This document shows positions 27,243 to 35,084 of a DNA stretch of 64,000 nucleotides, piece by piece (the stretch's first letter is position 1; every line of letters starts with the position of its first letter). The DNA lies in NCBI GenBank assembly GCA_945862435.1, contig CAMAXX010000002.1:1-64000 (forward strand), given 5' to 3'. Under the pieces are notes generated by a model. That model was not told where the DNA came from, ran no database searches, and worked only from the letters and a program-made list of their open reading frames with translations. The position numbers and the translations under genes were made by a program. The stretch comes from Pseudorhodobacter antarcticus. GTDB lineage: Bacteria > Pseudomonadota > Alphaproteobacteria > Rhodobacterales > Rhodobacteraceae.

Positions 27243-27298
27243 TAGCCTGCCGTAAAATGGGGGCCGCGTGCATGGCGATAGCCTGCCGCAAAACAGGG
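27243..27298 (+). repeat. Imperfect 20-bp direct repeat before proC
   Basis: TAGCCTGCCGTAAAATGGGG (27243-27262) recurs as TAGCCTGCCGCAAAACAGGG (27279-27298), 36 bases apart. The second copy ends just before the proC ribosome site. Confidence 0.6.
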
Positions 27299-27304
27299 AA
27301 TAAC

Positions 27305-28117
27305 ATGGCGCTTGAACGGGTATCGCAAAATGGTTTGGTGCTGATAGGCTGCGGCAAGATGGGGTCGGCCTTGCTGGCTGGATGGCTTGCGGCTGGGATT
27401 CCTGCGACGTCGGTTTGGGTGTTAGAGCCGAAACCATCCGACTGGCTGCGCGGCATTGGTGTTCATCTGAACCAAGGCCTACCGCCAAGCCCCGCTGTCG
27501 CGCTGCTGGCTGTCAAGCCGCAGATGATGGGGGCTGCGCTGCCGGCGCTTCAGGCGCTGGGCAATGGAACCACCCTGTTTATCTCTATCGCCGCAGGCAC
27601 CGCAATTACCACGTTCGAGGCCGCACTTGGCGCGCGCACCCCTATTGTCCGCGCGATGCCCAACACCCCCGCGATGGTGGGTCGCGGCATAACGGGTCTT
27701 TGCGGCAATACATCTGCGAGCGCGGGCGATATGGGTTTGGCCACCGCGCTGATGCGCGCCGTGGGGCAGGTTGTTGCCTTGGACGGCGAGGGGCAGATGG
27801 ATGCCGTCACCGCCGTGTCAGGCTCTGGCCCCGCTTATGTGTTTTATATGATCGAGGCGCTGGCGCAGGCTGGGGTTGCGCAGGGGCTATCTGCCGACGT
27901 TGCCATGCAGCTTGCCCGCGCCACTGTGTGCGGTGCGGGGGAACTTGCGTTTCAGTCAACCGACCCCGCGGCACAATTGCGGGTAAACGTCACCTCGCCC
28001 GGGGGCACCACAGCCGCCGCACTAGCCCATTTAATGGACGAAGGCGCTGGCCTTGCCCCCCTAATGGCCCGCGCCGTGGCCGCCGCCGCCGCGCGCGGCA
28101 AGGAGCTGTCGCAATGA
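27305..28117 (+). CDS. proC: Pyrroline-5-carboxylate reductase
   Basis: A 270-residue NAD(P)H-dependent reductase that makes proline in the last biosynthetic step. GCGKMGSALLAGW is the nucleotide motif, RAMPNTPAMVGRG follows, and AVSGSGPAYVFYMIEAL plus SPGGTTAAAL are the dimerisation and active-site signatures. The ATG at 27305 gives the normal N-terminus, and the frame upstream is not conserved in character. The stop overlaps csaA as ATGA. Confidence 0.95.
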   Translation: MALERVSQNGLVLIGCGKMGSALLAGWLAAGIPATSVWVLEPKPSDWLRGIGVHLNQGLPPSPAVALLAVKPQMMGAALPALQALGNGTTLFISIAAGTAITTFEAALGARTPIVRAMPNTPAMVGRGITGLCGNTSASAGDMGLATALMRAVGQVVALDGEGQMDAVTAVSGSGPAYVFYMIEALAQAGVAQGLSADVAMQLARATVCGAGELAFQSTDPAAQLRVNVTSPGGTTAAALAHLMDEGAGLAPLMARAVAAAAARGKELSQ

Positions 28118-28446
28118 TTACCTACGATGAATTTGCGGCCGTTGATATTCGCGTGGGCCGCATCACCCGCGCCGAACCCTTCCCCGAGGCGCGCAAACCT
28201 GCCATCAAGCTATGGGTCGATTTCGGCGGAGAGATTGGCGAAAAACGATCCAGCGCGCAGGTCACCGCTCATTACACACCCGATGGGCTGGTCGGCAAAC
28301 AGGTGCTTGCGGTGGTCAACTTTCCACCCCGCCAGATCGGCAAGGTGATGTCCGAAGTGCTGGTGCTGGGTGTGCCAGATGCTGCGGGCGAAGTGGTGTT
28401 GATTGGCCCAGATCAGATTGTGCCGCTGGGGGGTAAGTTGTTTTGA
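28114..28446 (+). CDS. csaA: CsaA-type tRNA-binding domain protein
   Basis: A 110-residue single OB-fold tRNA-binding domain, the CsaA family. DIRVGRITRAEPFPEARKPA and KLWVDFGG are the typical first half, and VVNFPPRQIGKVMSEVLVLG the second. CsaA is described as a secretion-related chaperone in Bacillus, and the fold binds tRNA elsewhere. It overlaps proC by ATGA and the next gene's TTG start overlaps its stop, so all three genes are translated as one unit. Confidence 0.9.
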   Translation: MITYDEFAAVDIRVGRITRAEPFPEARKPAIKLWVDFGGEIGEKRSSAQVTAHYTPDGLVGKQVLAVVNFPPRQIGKVMSEVLVLGVPDAAGEVVLIGPDQIVPLGGKLF

Positions 28447-29393
28447 AGCCCCGCCTTTTGATCACCCGCCCGCTGCCGCAATCGGTTCTAGATGCCGCAG
28501 ACCTGCAATTTGAAACTGTCAAACGCGAGGCGACCAGCCCATTGCCCCCGCACGATCTGCGCGCGGCGCTGGCCGATTTTGATGCAATCTTGCCAACGCT
28601 GGGCGATGCATTCTCGGCGGCGGTCTTTGCTGATGTGCCTAGCCCTCGCGCCCGCATTTTGGCCAATTTCGGCGTGGGCTATAATCATATTGATGCAGTC
28701 GCGGCCCGCAGCAAAGGGATTACCGTGTCCAACACACCTGGCGCTGTTACGGATGCCACCGCCGATATCGCGATAACCCTGATGCTGATGACAGCGCGCC
28801 GCGCGGGCGAGGGGGAACGGATTTTGCGCAATGGCGATTGGCATGGCTGGTCGCCCACGCAAATGCTGGGCCTGCCCGTGTCTGGGCAATCGGTGGGCAT
28901 CATCGGCATGGGGCGCATTGGGCAGGCGATTGCGCGGCGCTGTCATTTTGGCTTTGGCATGGATGTGCGCTATTTTAACCGCAGCGCCAAGCCCTTGGAC
29001 TTTCCAGCCCTTGCCGTTGATCTGCCCAACGCCATGGATGCCGATTTTGTCGTAATTTCCGTATCGGGCGGCGCACATTCGCATCATCTGATTGGCGCGG
29101 ATGCCTTGGCCCACATGCGCCGTACGGGGATTTTCATCAACATCTCGCGCGGGGATGTGGTTGATGAGGGCGCGCTGGCGCAGGCCTTAGCGCGCGGTCA
29201 AATCGCAGGCGCGGGGCTGGATGTGTACGAGAAAGAGCCGCAGATTACGCCCGCCTTGCTGGGCATGCAAAACGTCACGCTTTTGCCGCATCTGGGCACA
29301 GCAGTGCTGGCCGTGCGCGAGGCGATGGGAATGATGGCGCTGGACAATCTGACGGCGTTTTTTCAGGGGCTCACCCCGCCGAATGTTGTCTGA
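28443..29393 (+). CDS. D-2-hydroxyacid dehydrogenase, glyoxylate reductase-like
   Basis: A 316-residue NAD(P)-dependent dehydrogenase with a TTG start overlapping the csaA stop. GMGRIG (155-160) is the nucleotide motif. The catalytic triad is present: Arg236 in NISRGDVVDE, Glu265 in VYEKEP and His283 in LPHLGTA. The sequence is of the glyoxylate/hydroxypyruvate reductase type. An hyi-like isomerase gene is present near the end of the window and could feed the same pathway, but it is 33 kb away. Confidence 0.88.
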   Translation: MKPRLLITRPLPQSVLDAADLQFETVKREATSPLPPHDLRAALADFDAILPTLGDAFSAAVFADVPSPRARILANFGVGYNHIDAVAARSKGITVSNTPGAVTDATADIAITLMLMTARRAGEGERILRNGDWHGWSPTQMLGLPVSGQSVGIIGMGRIGQAIARRCHFGFGMDVRYFNRSAKPLDFPALAVDLPNAMDADFVVISVSGGAHSHHLIGADALAHMRRTGIFINISRGDVVDEGALAQALARGQIAGAGLDVYEKEPQITPALLGMQNVTLLPHLGTAVLAVREAMGMMALDNLTAFFQGLTPPNVV

Positions 29394-29410
29394 ATGACAA
29401 TCCTATCTCC

Positions 29411-30064
29411 ATGATAATCTCTCGCGGGCGCAGATATGTGTTTGTGCATATCCCCAAAACGGGGGGCTCGGCGCTGACGCTGGCGCTGGAAGCGCGGGCA
29501 ATGCGCGACGATATTTTGGTGGGAGATACACCAAAAGCCCGCGCGCGGCGGGCGCGGACTAAGGGCGACCCAGCCACCGCGCATTTGCGCAAACATTCGC
29601 CCCTGTCGGATTTGCGCGGCGTTTTGGCCCCTGACCAGATGGACAGTTTTTTCATCTTTACCCTTGTTCGCAACCCGTGGGATCGAATGGTCAGCTATTA
29701 CCATTGGCTGCGCGCGCAGGGGTTTGATCACCCCGCCGTGCATCTGGCCAAGTCTGCCGATTTCAGCACCTTTTTGCACGATCCTGCAACGCAGGCGGCG
29801 CAATTGGCTTGGCCCGCCCGCGCCTATATGACCGACAGCACAGGCCGCACGCGCGCCAATGCCTATGTGCGGATTGAGCATTTGCAGGCCGACCTTGCCC
29901 CGATTGAAGCGCATTTGGGGTTTACCCTGCATCCATTGCCCCATCACAACGTAACGGCGCGCGCGCGCGATTGGCGGGGCTATTATACCGATGCCGATAC
30001 CGACCTAATCGCCCGCCTATGCGCAGATGATATCGCTGCATTCGACTATCATTTTGATCCCTAA
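29411..30064 (+). CDS. Sulfotransferase family 2-like protein
   Basis: A 217-residue protein with both PAPS-binding motifs: HIPKTGGSAL (residues 13-22) for the 5'-phosphosulfate and TLVRNPWDRMVSYYHW for the 3'-phosphate. It would transfer sulfate to a sugar or other acceptor, perhaps on a surface polysaccharide. No other polysaccharide gene is near. The gene lies just after the hydroxyacid dehydrogenase and is rich in Arg and Ala. The acceptor is unknown. Confidence 0.85.
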   Translation: MIISRGRRYVFVHIPKTGGSALTLALEARAMRDDILVGDTPKARARRARTKGDPATAHLRKHSPLSDLRGVLAPDQMDSFFIFTLVRNPWDRMVSYYHWLRAQGFDHPAVHLAKSADFSTFLHDPATQAAQLAWPARAYMTDSTGRTRANAYVRIEHLQADLAPIEAHLGFTLHPLPHHNVTARARDWRGYYTDADTDLIARLCADDIAAFDYHFDP

Positions 30065-30160
30065 AATTAGACCAAAATGCCCAAATTCTGCCCTATCCGC
30101 GTCCTGCATATTGCGGCTGTGCTGGGTAGAGTGGAGGTGTGGTATCAGTGGGGTGTGGTC

Positions 30161-30799
30161 ATGCTAGGCAATTTGCGCGCGCAAGACAGTTGGGCAGAAA
30201 TGGAAACAGGGGGTGGGGTTTCGGGTGGCCTCATGCTGGCAACGCCGTTTGGCATGCGTACGGCCAAGGGCCTGCGCGCGGGCGACACTCTTCGCAGCAC
30301 AGCCGGCGGCCCTGTTTCGATTGTGGCAATTGCACCCGCGCCCCAGCAAGGTTGGATGCGCATTCCGCCCTTGGCTTTGGGCAATCGCTTGGCGGTGGTA
30401 GTCGGGCAGGGGCAGGGTCTGTTGATTGAATCCAGTTTTGCCCAGCGGATGGTCGGCAGTGCAGCGGTTGTTGTGCCAGCCTTGGCGCTGCGCAATTGGC
30501 GCGGCATTGCACAATGCCCCGCGCCCGAAATGTGCCTGCGCCTAACTCTATCGCGCCCCGCTTTGATTGTGGGCAGCACAGGGGTTCTGCTGGCCGCAAA
30601 CGGCCCTGCCAATGACTGCGGCGCGGGCGTTTGCGCGGTGGGCAAATTGCCCCCCCAGTTGCCCCCCCAGTTGCCCCACCAATTGCCCCCTGTGCCGTGC
30701 CTGTCCTTTGGCTCGGCGCAGCAACTGATTGCCTGCATCATCGCATACGAGGCAGGTGCCAGCTTGCGCGGACTGCGCCCCTACGCCGCCGTTATCTGA
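30161..30799 (+). CDS. Hint-like domain protein, apparently without the nucleophile
   Basis: From the ATG at 30161 the product has 212 residues; the frame is open from 30077. The segment GGLMLATPFGMRTAKGLRAGDTLRS matches the start of Hint_2 domains, which are common in Rhodobacterales, usually with Cys-Phe and Gly-Thr at the beginning. Here no Cys is found at that point, so self-splicing or cleavage chemistry looks doubtful. A Pro-Gln-Leu repeat occupies about residues 163-176. The 3' end overlaps fadJ by 19 bases on the other strand. Function unknown. Confidence 0.62.
   Translation: MLGNLRAQDSWAEMETGGGVSGGLMLATPFGMRTAKGLRAGDTLRSTAGGPVSIVAIAPAPQQGWMRIPPLALGNRLAVVVGQGQGLLIESSFAQRMVGSAAVVVPALALRNWRGIAQCPAPEMCLRLTLSRPALIVGSTGVLLAANGPANDCGAGVCAVGKLPPQLPPQLPHQLPPVPCLSFGSAQQLIACIIAYEAGASLRGLRPYAAVI
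30647..30690 (+). repeat. 12-bp tandem repeat inside the Hint-like gene
   Basis: The unit TTGCCCCCCCAG occurs twice exactly, then as TTGCCCCACCAA and a partial fourth TTGCCCCC. It stays in frame and encodes LPPQ-LPPQ-LPHQ-LPP, a proline-rich linker that could vary in length by slippage. Confidence 0.85.
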
Positions 30800-32982
30800 A
30801 CGTCAAATCGCCCGTAAAACGTCTGCCCCTTTGCGGCGATGTCGCGTAGCAAGGCGGGGGCAGTAAAGCGGGGGCCATGTGCGGCGGTCAGCGCATCGCA
30901 GATCGCAATCGCTTTATCCGCGCCAATAATATCCAGCCAACTGAACGGCCCGCCCGACCACGGCGCGAACCCCCATCCCAAAATCGCGCCAACATCGCCT
31001 TCGCGGATATCGGTCAGCACGCCCTCTTCCAGCGCGCGCACTGCCTCTAACACTTGGGCCATCAGCAGGCGGTGCTGCACGTCCACCAAATCGGGTTGCC
31101 TTGTCGCAACAGGGTAGGCCGGTGCCAACCCCTCCCACAGGCTAAGCCGCATGCCGTCTTCGCTATAGCTGTAAAAGCCTGATTTGGACTTTTTGCCCAA
31201 ACGGCCCTGATCCGCCATGGCAAAAATCACCTTGTCCACCGCGCCATCAGGATAGGCATCACCCATCGCCGCGCGAGTCGCCTTGGCAATCTTTACGCCC
31301 AAGTCAATGGATGTTTCATCGACGAGTTGCAGCGGCCCCAGCGGCATGCCCACCAGTTTGGCGGCGTTTTCCACCAGCGCGGGGGCGACCCCTTCGGCCA
31401 CCATGCGGATACCTTCGTTGATGTAAGGAATGATGCAGCGGTTGGCATAAAAGAACCGCGCGTCATTAACCACAATCGGCGTTTTGCGAATTTGCCGCAC
31501 GAAATCCAGTGCCTTGGCCACGGCGCGGTTGTCTGTGGCTTTGCCGCGAATAATCTCGACAAGGTTCATTTTGTCGACCGGGCTAAAGAAATGGATGCCG
31601 ATGAACTGATCCGCGCGCTCAGAGGCTTTCGCCAAATCGCTGATTGGCAGGGTCGATGTGTTGGTGGCAAAAATGCAATCTGCACCCACCGCTGCCTCAA
31701 CCTGTGCCGTAACCTCGGCCTTAAGTATTGGGTCTTCGAACACGGCTTCGATGACCAAATCGCAAGGCTTTAGCGCGGCGTAATCGGTGGTGGCCAGAAT
31801 GCGGCTTAGCACTTCGGCCTTTTTATCCGCCGTGACTTTGCCGCGTTTCATACCCTTGTCCAGCAGCCCTTCGCAATGGGCGCGGCCGCGATCTGCCGCC
31901 GCTTGATCCGCATCTATCAGCACCACAGAAATGCCCGCATTGGCCGCGACATAGGCAATGCCCGCCCCCATCATACCCGCGCCAATTACCCCCAGCGTTT
32001 TCACCGATTGGTCAGGCGCATCAGGACGATTTGCGCCCTTTTCCAGCGCCTCTTTGCCGATGAACAGCGTGCGGATCATCGCGCTGGACGAGGGGTTTAG
32101 CAGGATCGATGTAAAATGCCGCGCCTCGATTTTCAGCGCCACGTCAAACGGCACAAGCGCGCCTTCGTAGGCGGCAGACAGCAGCGCGCGGGCGGCGGGA
32201 AATGCGCCTTGCGTGCGGCCGTTTATCATGGCCGATGCGCCGACATAGGTCATATATCCCGCAGGGTGATAAGGCGCGCCACCTGGCATTTTGTAGTCTT
32301 TGCGATCCCAAGGCTTGACGATGTCGGCATCAGTTGCCGCCAAAACCCAATCTTTGGCGCGTTTTTGCAAATCTTCAGGGGCGACGACCTCGTCAATCAG
32401 GCCCGCCGCTTTGGCGGCTTTGGGATCAGAAAGTTTGCCTTCCAGCAAAAACGGTGCGGCCATCATCGCGCCCATTTTGCGCACCAGACGCGTGGTGCCC
32501 CCCGCGCCCGGAAAAATGCCAACCATAATTTCAGGCAGGCCAATTTTGGCGCGTGGATTGTCAGCAGCAATAATGCGGTGGCAGGCCAGTGGAATTTCAA
32601 AGCCAATTCCCAGCGCCGTGCCTGTCAGCGCGGCGGCAATCGGCTTGCCGCCCTTTAGTGTTTTGGGATCCATCCCTGCGCGTTCAATTTTACGCAAAAT
32701 GCCGTGCGTGCCCATAATCATATCAAAAATGGTCTGCGCGCCGCCTTTGCGCATATCGGCCAGCACGTTCAAATCCATGCCGCCTGCGAAATCTTTCTTG
32801 CCCGATGTGATGATCAGGCCCTTTACGGACGCATCTTTCAGCGCCGCATCAATCATGCCGTCCAGCACCAAAAACCCGTCAGATGACATCACGTTCATAG
32901 ACCGCCCGATAGTATCCCACGTAATCGTGGCCACGCCATCAGCATCGACGGAATAGGTAAAATCTTTGCTTGCGCTGCTCAT
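30781..32982 (-). CDS. fadJ: Fatty acid oxidation multifunctional protein (enoyl-CoA hydratase/3-hydroxyacyl-CoA dehydrogenase)
   Basis: A 733-residue two-enzyme protein of beta-oxidation. The N-terminal part is an enoyl-CoA hydratase/isomerase fold (GKKDFAGGMDLNVL, LPEIMVGIFPGAGGT). The middle begins the NAD-dependent dehydrogenase with GVIGAGMMGAGIAYVAA, then FIGIHFFSPVDKMNLVEII. A second dehydrogenase domain closes the protein. The ATG at 32982 follows GAGGGTG. It is the last gene of the MerR-led operon, two bases after the thiolase gene. The fadB/fadJ distinction is by general similarity. Confidence 0.94.
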   Translation of the reverse strand: MSSASKDFTYSVDADGVATITWDTIGRSMNVMSSDGFLVLDGMIDAALKDASVKGLIITSGKKDFAGGMDLNVLADMRKGGAQTIFDMIMGTHGILRKIERAGMDPKTLKGGKPIAAALTGTALGIGFEIPLACHRIIAADNPRAKIGLPEIMVGIFPGAGGTTRLVRKMGAMMAAPFLLEGKLSDPKAAKAAGLIDEVVAPEDLQKRAKDWVLAATDADIVKPWDRKDYKMPGGAPYHPAGYMTYVGASAMINGRTQGAFPAARALLSAAYEGALVPFDVALKIEARHFTSILLNPSSSAMIRTLFIGKEALEKGANRPDAPDQSVKTLGVIGAGMMGAGIAYVAANAGISVVLIDADQAAADRGRAHCEGLLDKGMKRGKVTADKKAEVLSRILATTDYAALKPCDLVIEAVFEDPILKAEVTAQVEAAVGADCIFATNTSTLPISDLAKASERADQFIGIHFFSPVDKMNLVEIIRGKATDNRAVAKALDFVRQIRKTPIVVNDARFFYANRCIIPYINEGIRMVAEGVAPALVENAAKLVGMPLGPLQLVDETSIDLGVKIAKATRAAMGDAYPDGAVDKVIFAMADQGRLGKKSKSGFYSYSEDGMRLSLWEGLAPAYPVATRQPDLVDVQHRLLMAQVLEAVRALEEGVLTDIREGDVGAILGWGFAPWSGGPFSWLDIIGADKAIAICDALTAAHGPRFTAPALLRDIAAKGQTFYGRFDVQITAA

Positions 32983-32984
32983 TT

Positions 32985-34196
32985 TCACACCCTCTCGATT
33001 ATGGTCGCCACGCCCATGCCCGATGCGATGCACAGAGTGGCAAGGCCCGTGCCTTTGCCCGTGCGCTCTAACTCGTCCAGCAAAGTGCCGATGATGATGC
33101 AGCCCGTGGCCCCCAAGGGATGGCCCATGGCGATGGAACCGCCGCAAGCGTTCACCAAAGCGGGGTCAACATCAAACGCCTGCTGGAACCGCAGAACGAC
33201 CGATGCGAAGGCCTCATTCACTTCGAACAGATCAATGTCAGAAATTTTCATGCCGCTATCGGCCAAAATCTTTTGCGTGGCAGGCACAGGGCCTGTCAGC
33301 ATAATGGTTGGATCCGTGCCAATTTTCGCCGTGGCTTTGATACGGGCGCGGGGCTTTAAACCGTGCGCCCGTCCAAACTCGGCATTGCCAATCAGCATGG
33401 CCGCAGCGCCATCGACAATGCCCGATGAATTGCCTGCGTGATGAACGTGGTTGATGCGTTCCAGATGCGGGTATTTCATCAGGGCAACTTTATCAAAGCC
33501 CGGCATCACCTCGCCCATCTCGGCAAAGGCGGGTTTCAGCGCGGCTAGCGCGGCGATATCGGTTTGCGGGCGCATATATTCGTCACTGTCTAAAATGGTC
33601 AGCCCGTTTTGATCCAGCACGGGAACCACCGATTTGGCAAATCGCCCTTCCGCCCATGCCTGCGCCGCCCGCCGCTGGCTTTCCACGGCCAGCGCATCAA
33701 CCATTTGGCGGGTAAAGCCGTATTCGGTGGCAATGATATCTGCCGAAATGCCTTGCGGCACAAAATAAGTGCCCATTGCCAGTTGTGGGTCAACCGCAAT
33801 GGCCGCCCCATCACTGCCCATCGCAACGCGGCCCATCATTTCAATGCCGCCGGCAATATAGGCGGCCCCAGCGCCACCCTTCACTTGGTTGGCGGCCAAA
33901 TTTACCGCCTCGATCCCGCTGGCACAAAACCGATTGATCGCAAGGCCAGGGATGGATTGGTCAAGCTTTGAGGCCAGCACGGCGCTGCGGGCAAGGCAAC
34001 CGCCCTGCTCACCCACCTGGGTGACATTGCCCCAAATCACATCCTCGACAGCGTGGCCTTGCAGCCCGTTGCGCGCGGCCAGCGCATCTAGCATCCGGGC
34101 GGAAAGTGCCACTGCCGTCACTTCGTGAAGCGCGCCGTCAGGGCGGCCTTTCCCGCGCGGGCTGCGAATGGCGTCATAGATGAAAGCATCAGTCAT
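32985..34196 (-). CDS. Acetyl-CoA C-acyltransferase (thiolase)
   Basis: A 403-residue degradative thiolase that releases acetyl-CoA from 3-ketoacyl-CoA. Cys91 in NRFCASGIEAVN is acylated, His359 lies in GGSIAMGHPLGATG and Cys389 in LCIASGMGVATI. The last motif has Ala-Ser where many thiolases have Gly-Gly. The ATG at 34196 follows GGAGACC; a GTG precedes it directly. It is the partner of the FadJ-type protein encoded next and could be called fadI or fadA. Confidence 0.94.
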   Translation of the reverse strand: MTDAFIYDAIRSPRGKGRPDGALHEVTAVALSARMLDALAARNGLQGHAVEDVIWGNVTQVGEQGGCLARSAVLASKLDQSIPGLAINRFCASGIEAVNLAANQVKGGAGAAYIAGGIEMMGRVAMGSDGAAIAVDPQLAMGTYFVPQGISADIIATEYGFTRQMVDALAVESQRRAAQAWAEGRFAKSVVPVLDQNGLTILDSDEYMRPQTDIAALAALKPAFAEMGEVMPGFDKVALMKYPHLERINHVHHAGNSSGIVDGAAAMLIGNAEFGRAHGLKPRARIKATAKIGTDPTIMLTGPVPATQKILADSGMKISDIDLFEVNEAFASVVLRFQQAFDVDPALVNACGGSIAMGHPLGATGCIIIGTLLDELERTGKGTGLATLCIASGMGVATIIERV

Positions 34197-34206
34197 CACG
34201 GTCTCC

Positions 34207-34839
34207 TTAGGCTACCACAAAGGCGCGCTGCATCAGATCATAGGGGTGCTTCCAGCCTTTGGCGGCAGAAATGCGCGTTAGCCACGCGTCGATATGGGGC
34301 CATTCCGCGCGGTCAAAGCCATAAGGTTCGGGGTAATAAAGATATCCGCACAGCGACAGATCAGCGATGGTCATTTCCTTGCCAGCGACCCAAGTCCGCG
34401 CCGCAAGATGGTCGTTCAGCAGTGTATAGGCCGCTTTCAGCCGGCCCATTTGAAACGGAATTACACCTGCGGGGCGTTTGTCTTCGGGCAGGAAATTTGT
34501 CAGAAAACGCGTGCTGCCTATCACCGTGGAAAACCTATGATTGTCCCAAAACAGCCAGCGCAGCACCTCGCGCCTCTCGGACGCTGATTTTCCGCCCAGT
34601 TTGCCCGTTTTGCTGGACAGGTAATCCAAGAGCACGCCCGATTGCGTCAGCGTGGTATCTCCGTCCACCAACACAGGCACTTCGCCCATTTCATTTATTG
34701 TCTTGAATTCGGGGCTGCGCGCCTCGCCTTTGAAGAAATCGACGAAAATCGGCTCCCATTCCAGCTCCAGAAAGGTCAGCGCCAGCGCTACCTTATAGGC
34801 GTTGCCGCTTTCGCCAAAACAATACAGTTTCATCGTCAT
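34207..34839 (-). CDS. Glutathione S-transferase family protein
   Basis: A 210-residue GST with an N-terminal thioredoxin-like domain (KLYCFGESGNAYKVALAL, EVPVLVDGDTTLTQSGVLLDYL) and a helical C-terminal domain. The Glu-Ser pair within the DTTLTQS stretch is the glutathione gamma-Glu binding site. It sits inside a beta-oxidation operon between the 70-residue protein and the thiolase, so it may handle a reactive intermediate. That role is inference. Confidence 0.88.
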   Translation of the reverse strand: MTMKLYCFGESGNAYKVALALTFLELEWEPIFVDFFKGEARSPEFKTINEMGEVPVLVDGDTTLTQSGVLLDYLSSKTGKLGGKSASERREVLRWLFWDNHRFSTVIGSTRFLTNFLPEDKRPAGVIPFQMGRLKAAYTLLNDHLAARTWVAGKEMTIADLSLCGYLYYPEPYGFDRAEWPHIDAWLTRISAAKGWKHPYDLMQRAFVVA

Positions 34840-34856
34840 GGTCAGCCCTTTCTGGA

Positions 34857-35069
34857 CTATTTCTGCCGATCTGCCAATTCTGAATTGAATAGGCGCAGGC
34901 GCTGTGTGAGGTTGTCTTTATCGATGACCGAGCCGAAGTTTTCGAACAGAAACGACAGTGCCTCGCCCTCGTTCAGGCCCGCCTCGGCGGCAAATTTGCG
35001 CAGGGTGCGATAGCCGTCTTCGGTCATCGCTACAGGAAAATGCCGCGTCATGCGAAAGCGTTTTGGCAT
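34857..35069 (-). CDS. Small protein of unknown function in beta-oxidation operon
   Basis: A 70-residue basic protein beginning MPKRFRMTRHFPVAM; I do not recognise a named family. The segment DGYRTLRKFAAEAGLNEGEALSFL is predicted mostly helical and the fold could be ribbon-helix-helix-like or a small binding module. It lies 15 bases after the acyl-CoA dehydrogenase gene and 17 bases before the GST gene, in the same direction, so it is part of the operon. An alternative start is Met7. Confidence 0.65.
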   Translation of the reverse strand: MPKRFRMTRHFPVAMTEDGYRTLRKFAAEAGLNEGEALSFLFENFGSVIDKDNLTQRLRLFNSELADRQK

Positions 35070-35084
35070 GTCAGAACGCCCCCC

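Noticed and set aside
30647..30690. 12-bp repeat considered as a CRISPR-like array
   Set aside because: Units are contiguous with no spacers and are in frame within a gene.
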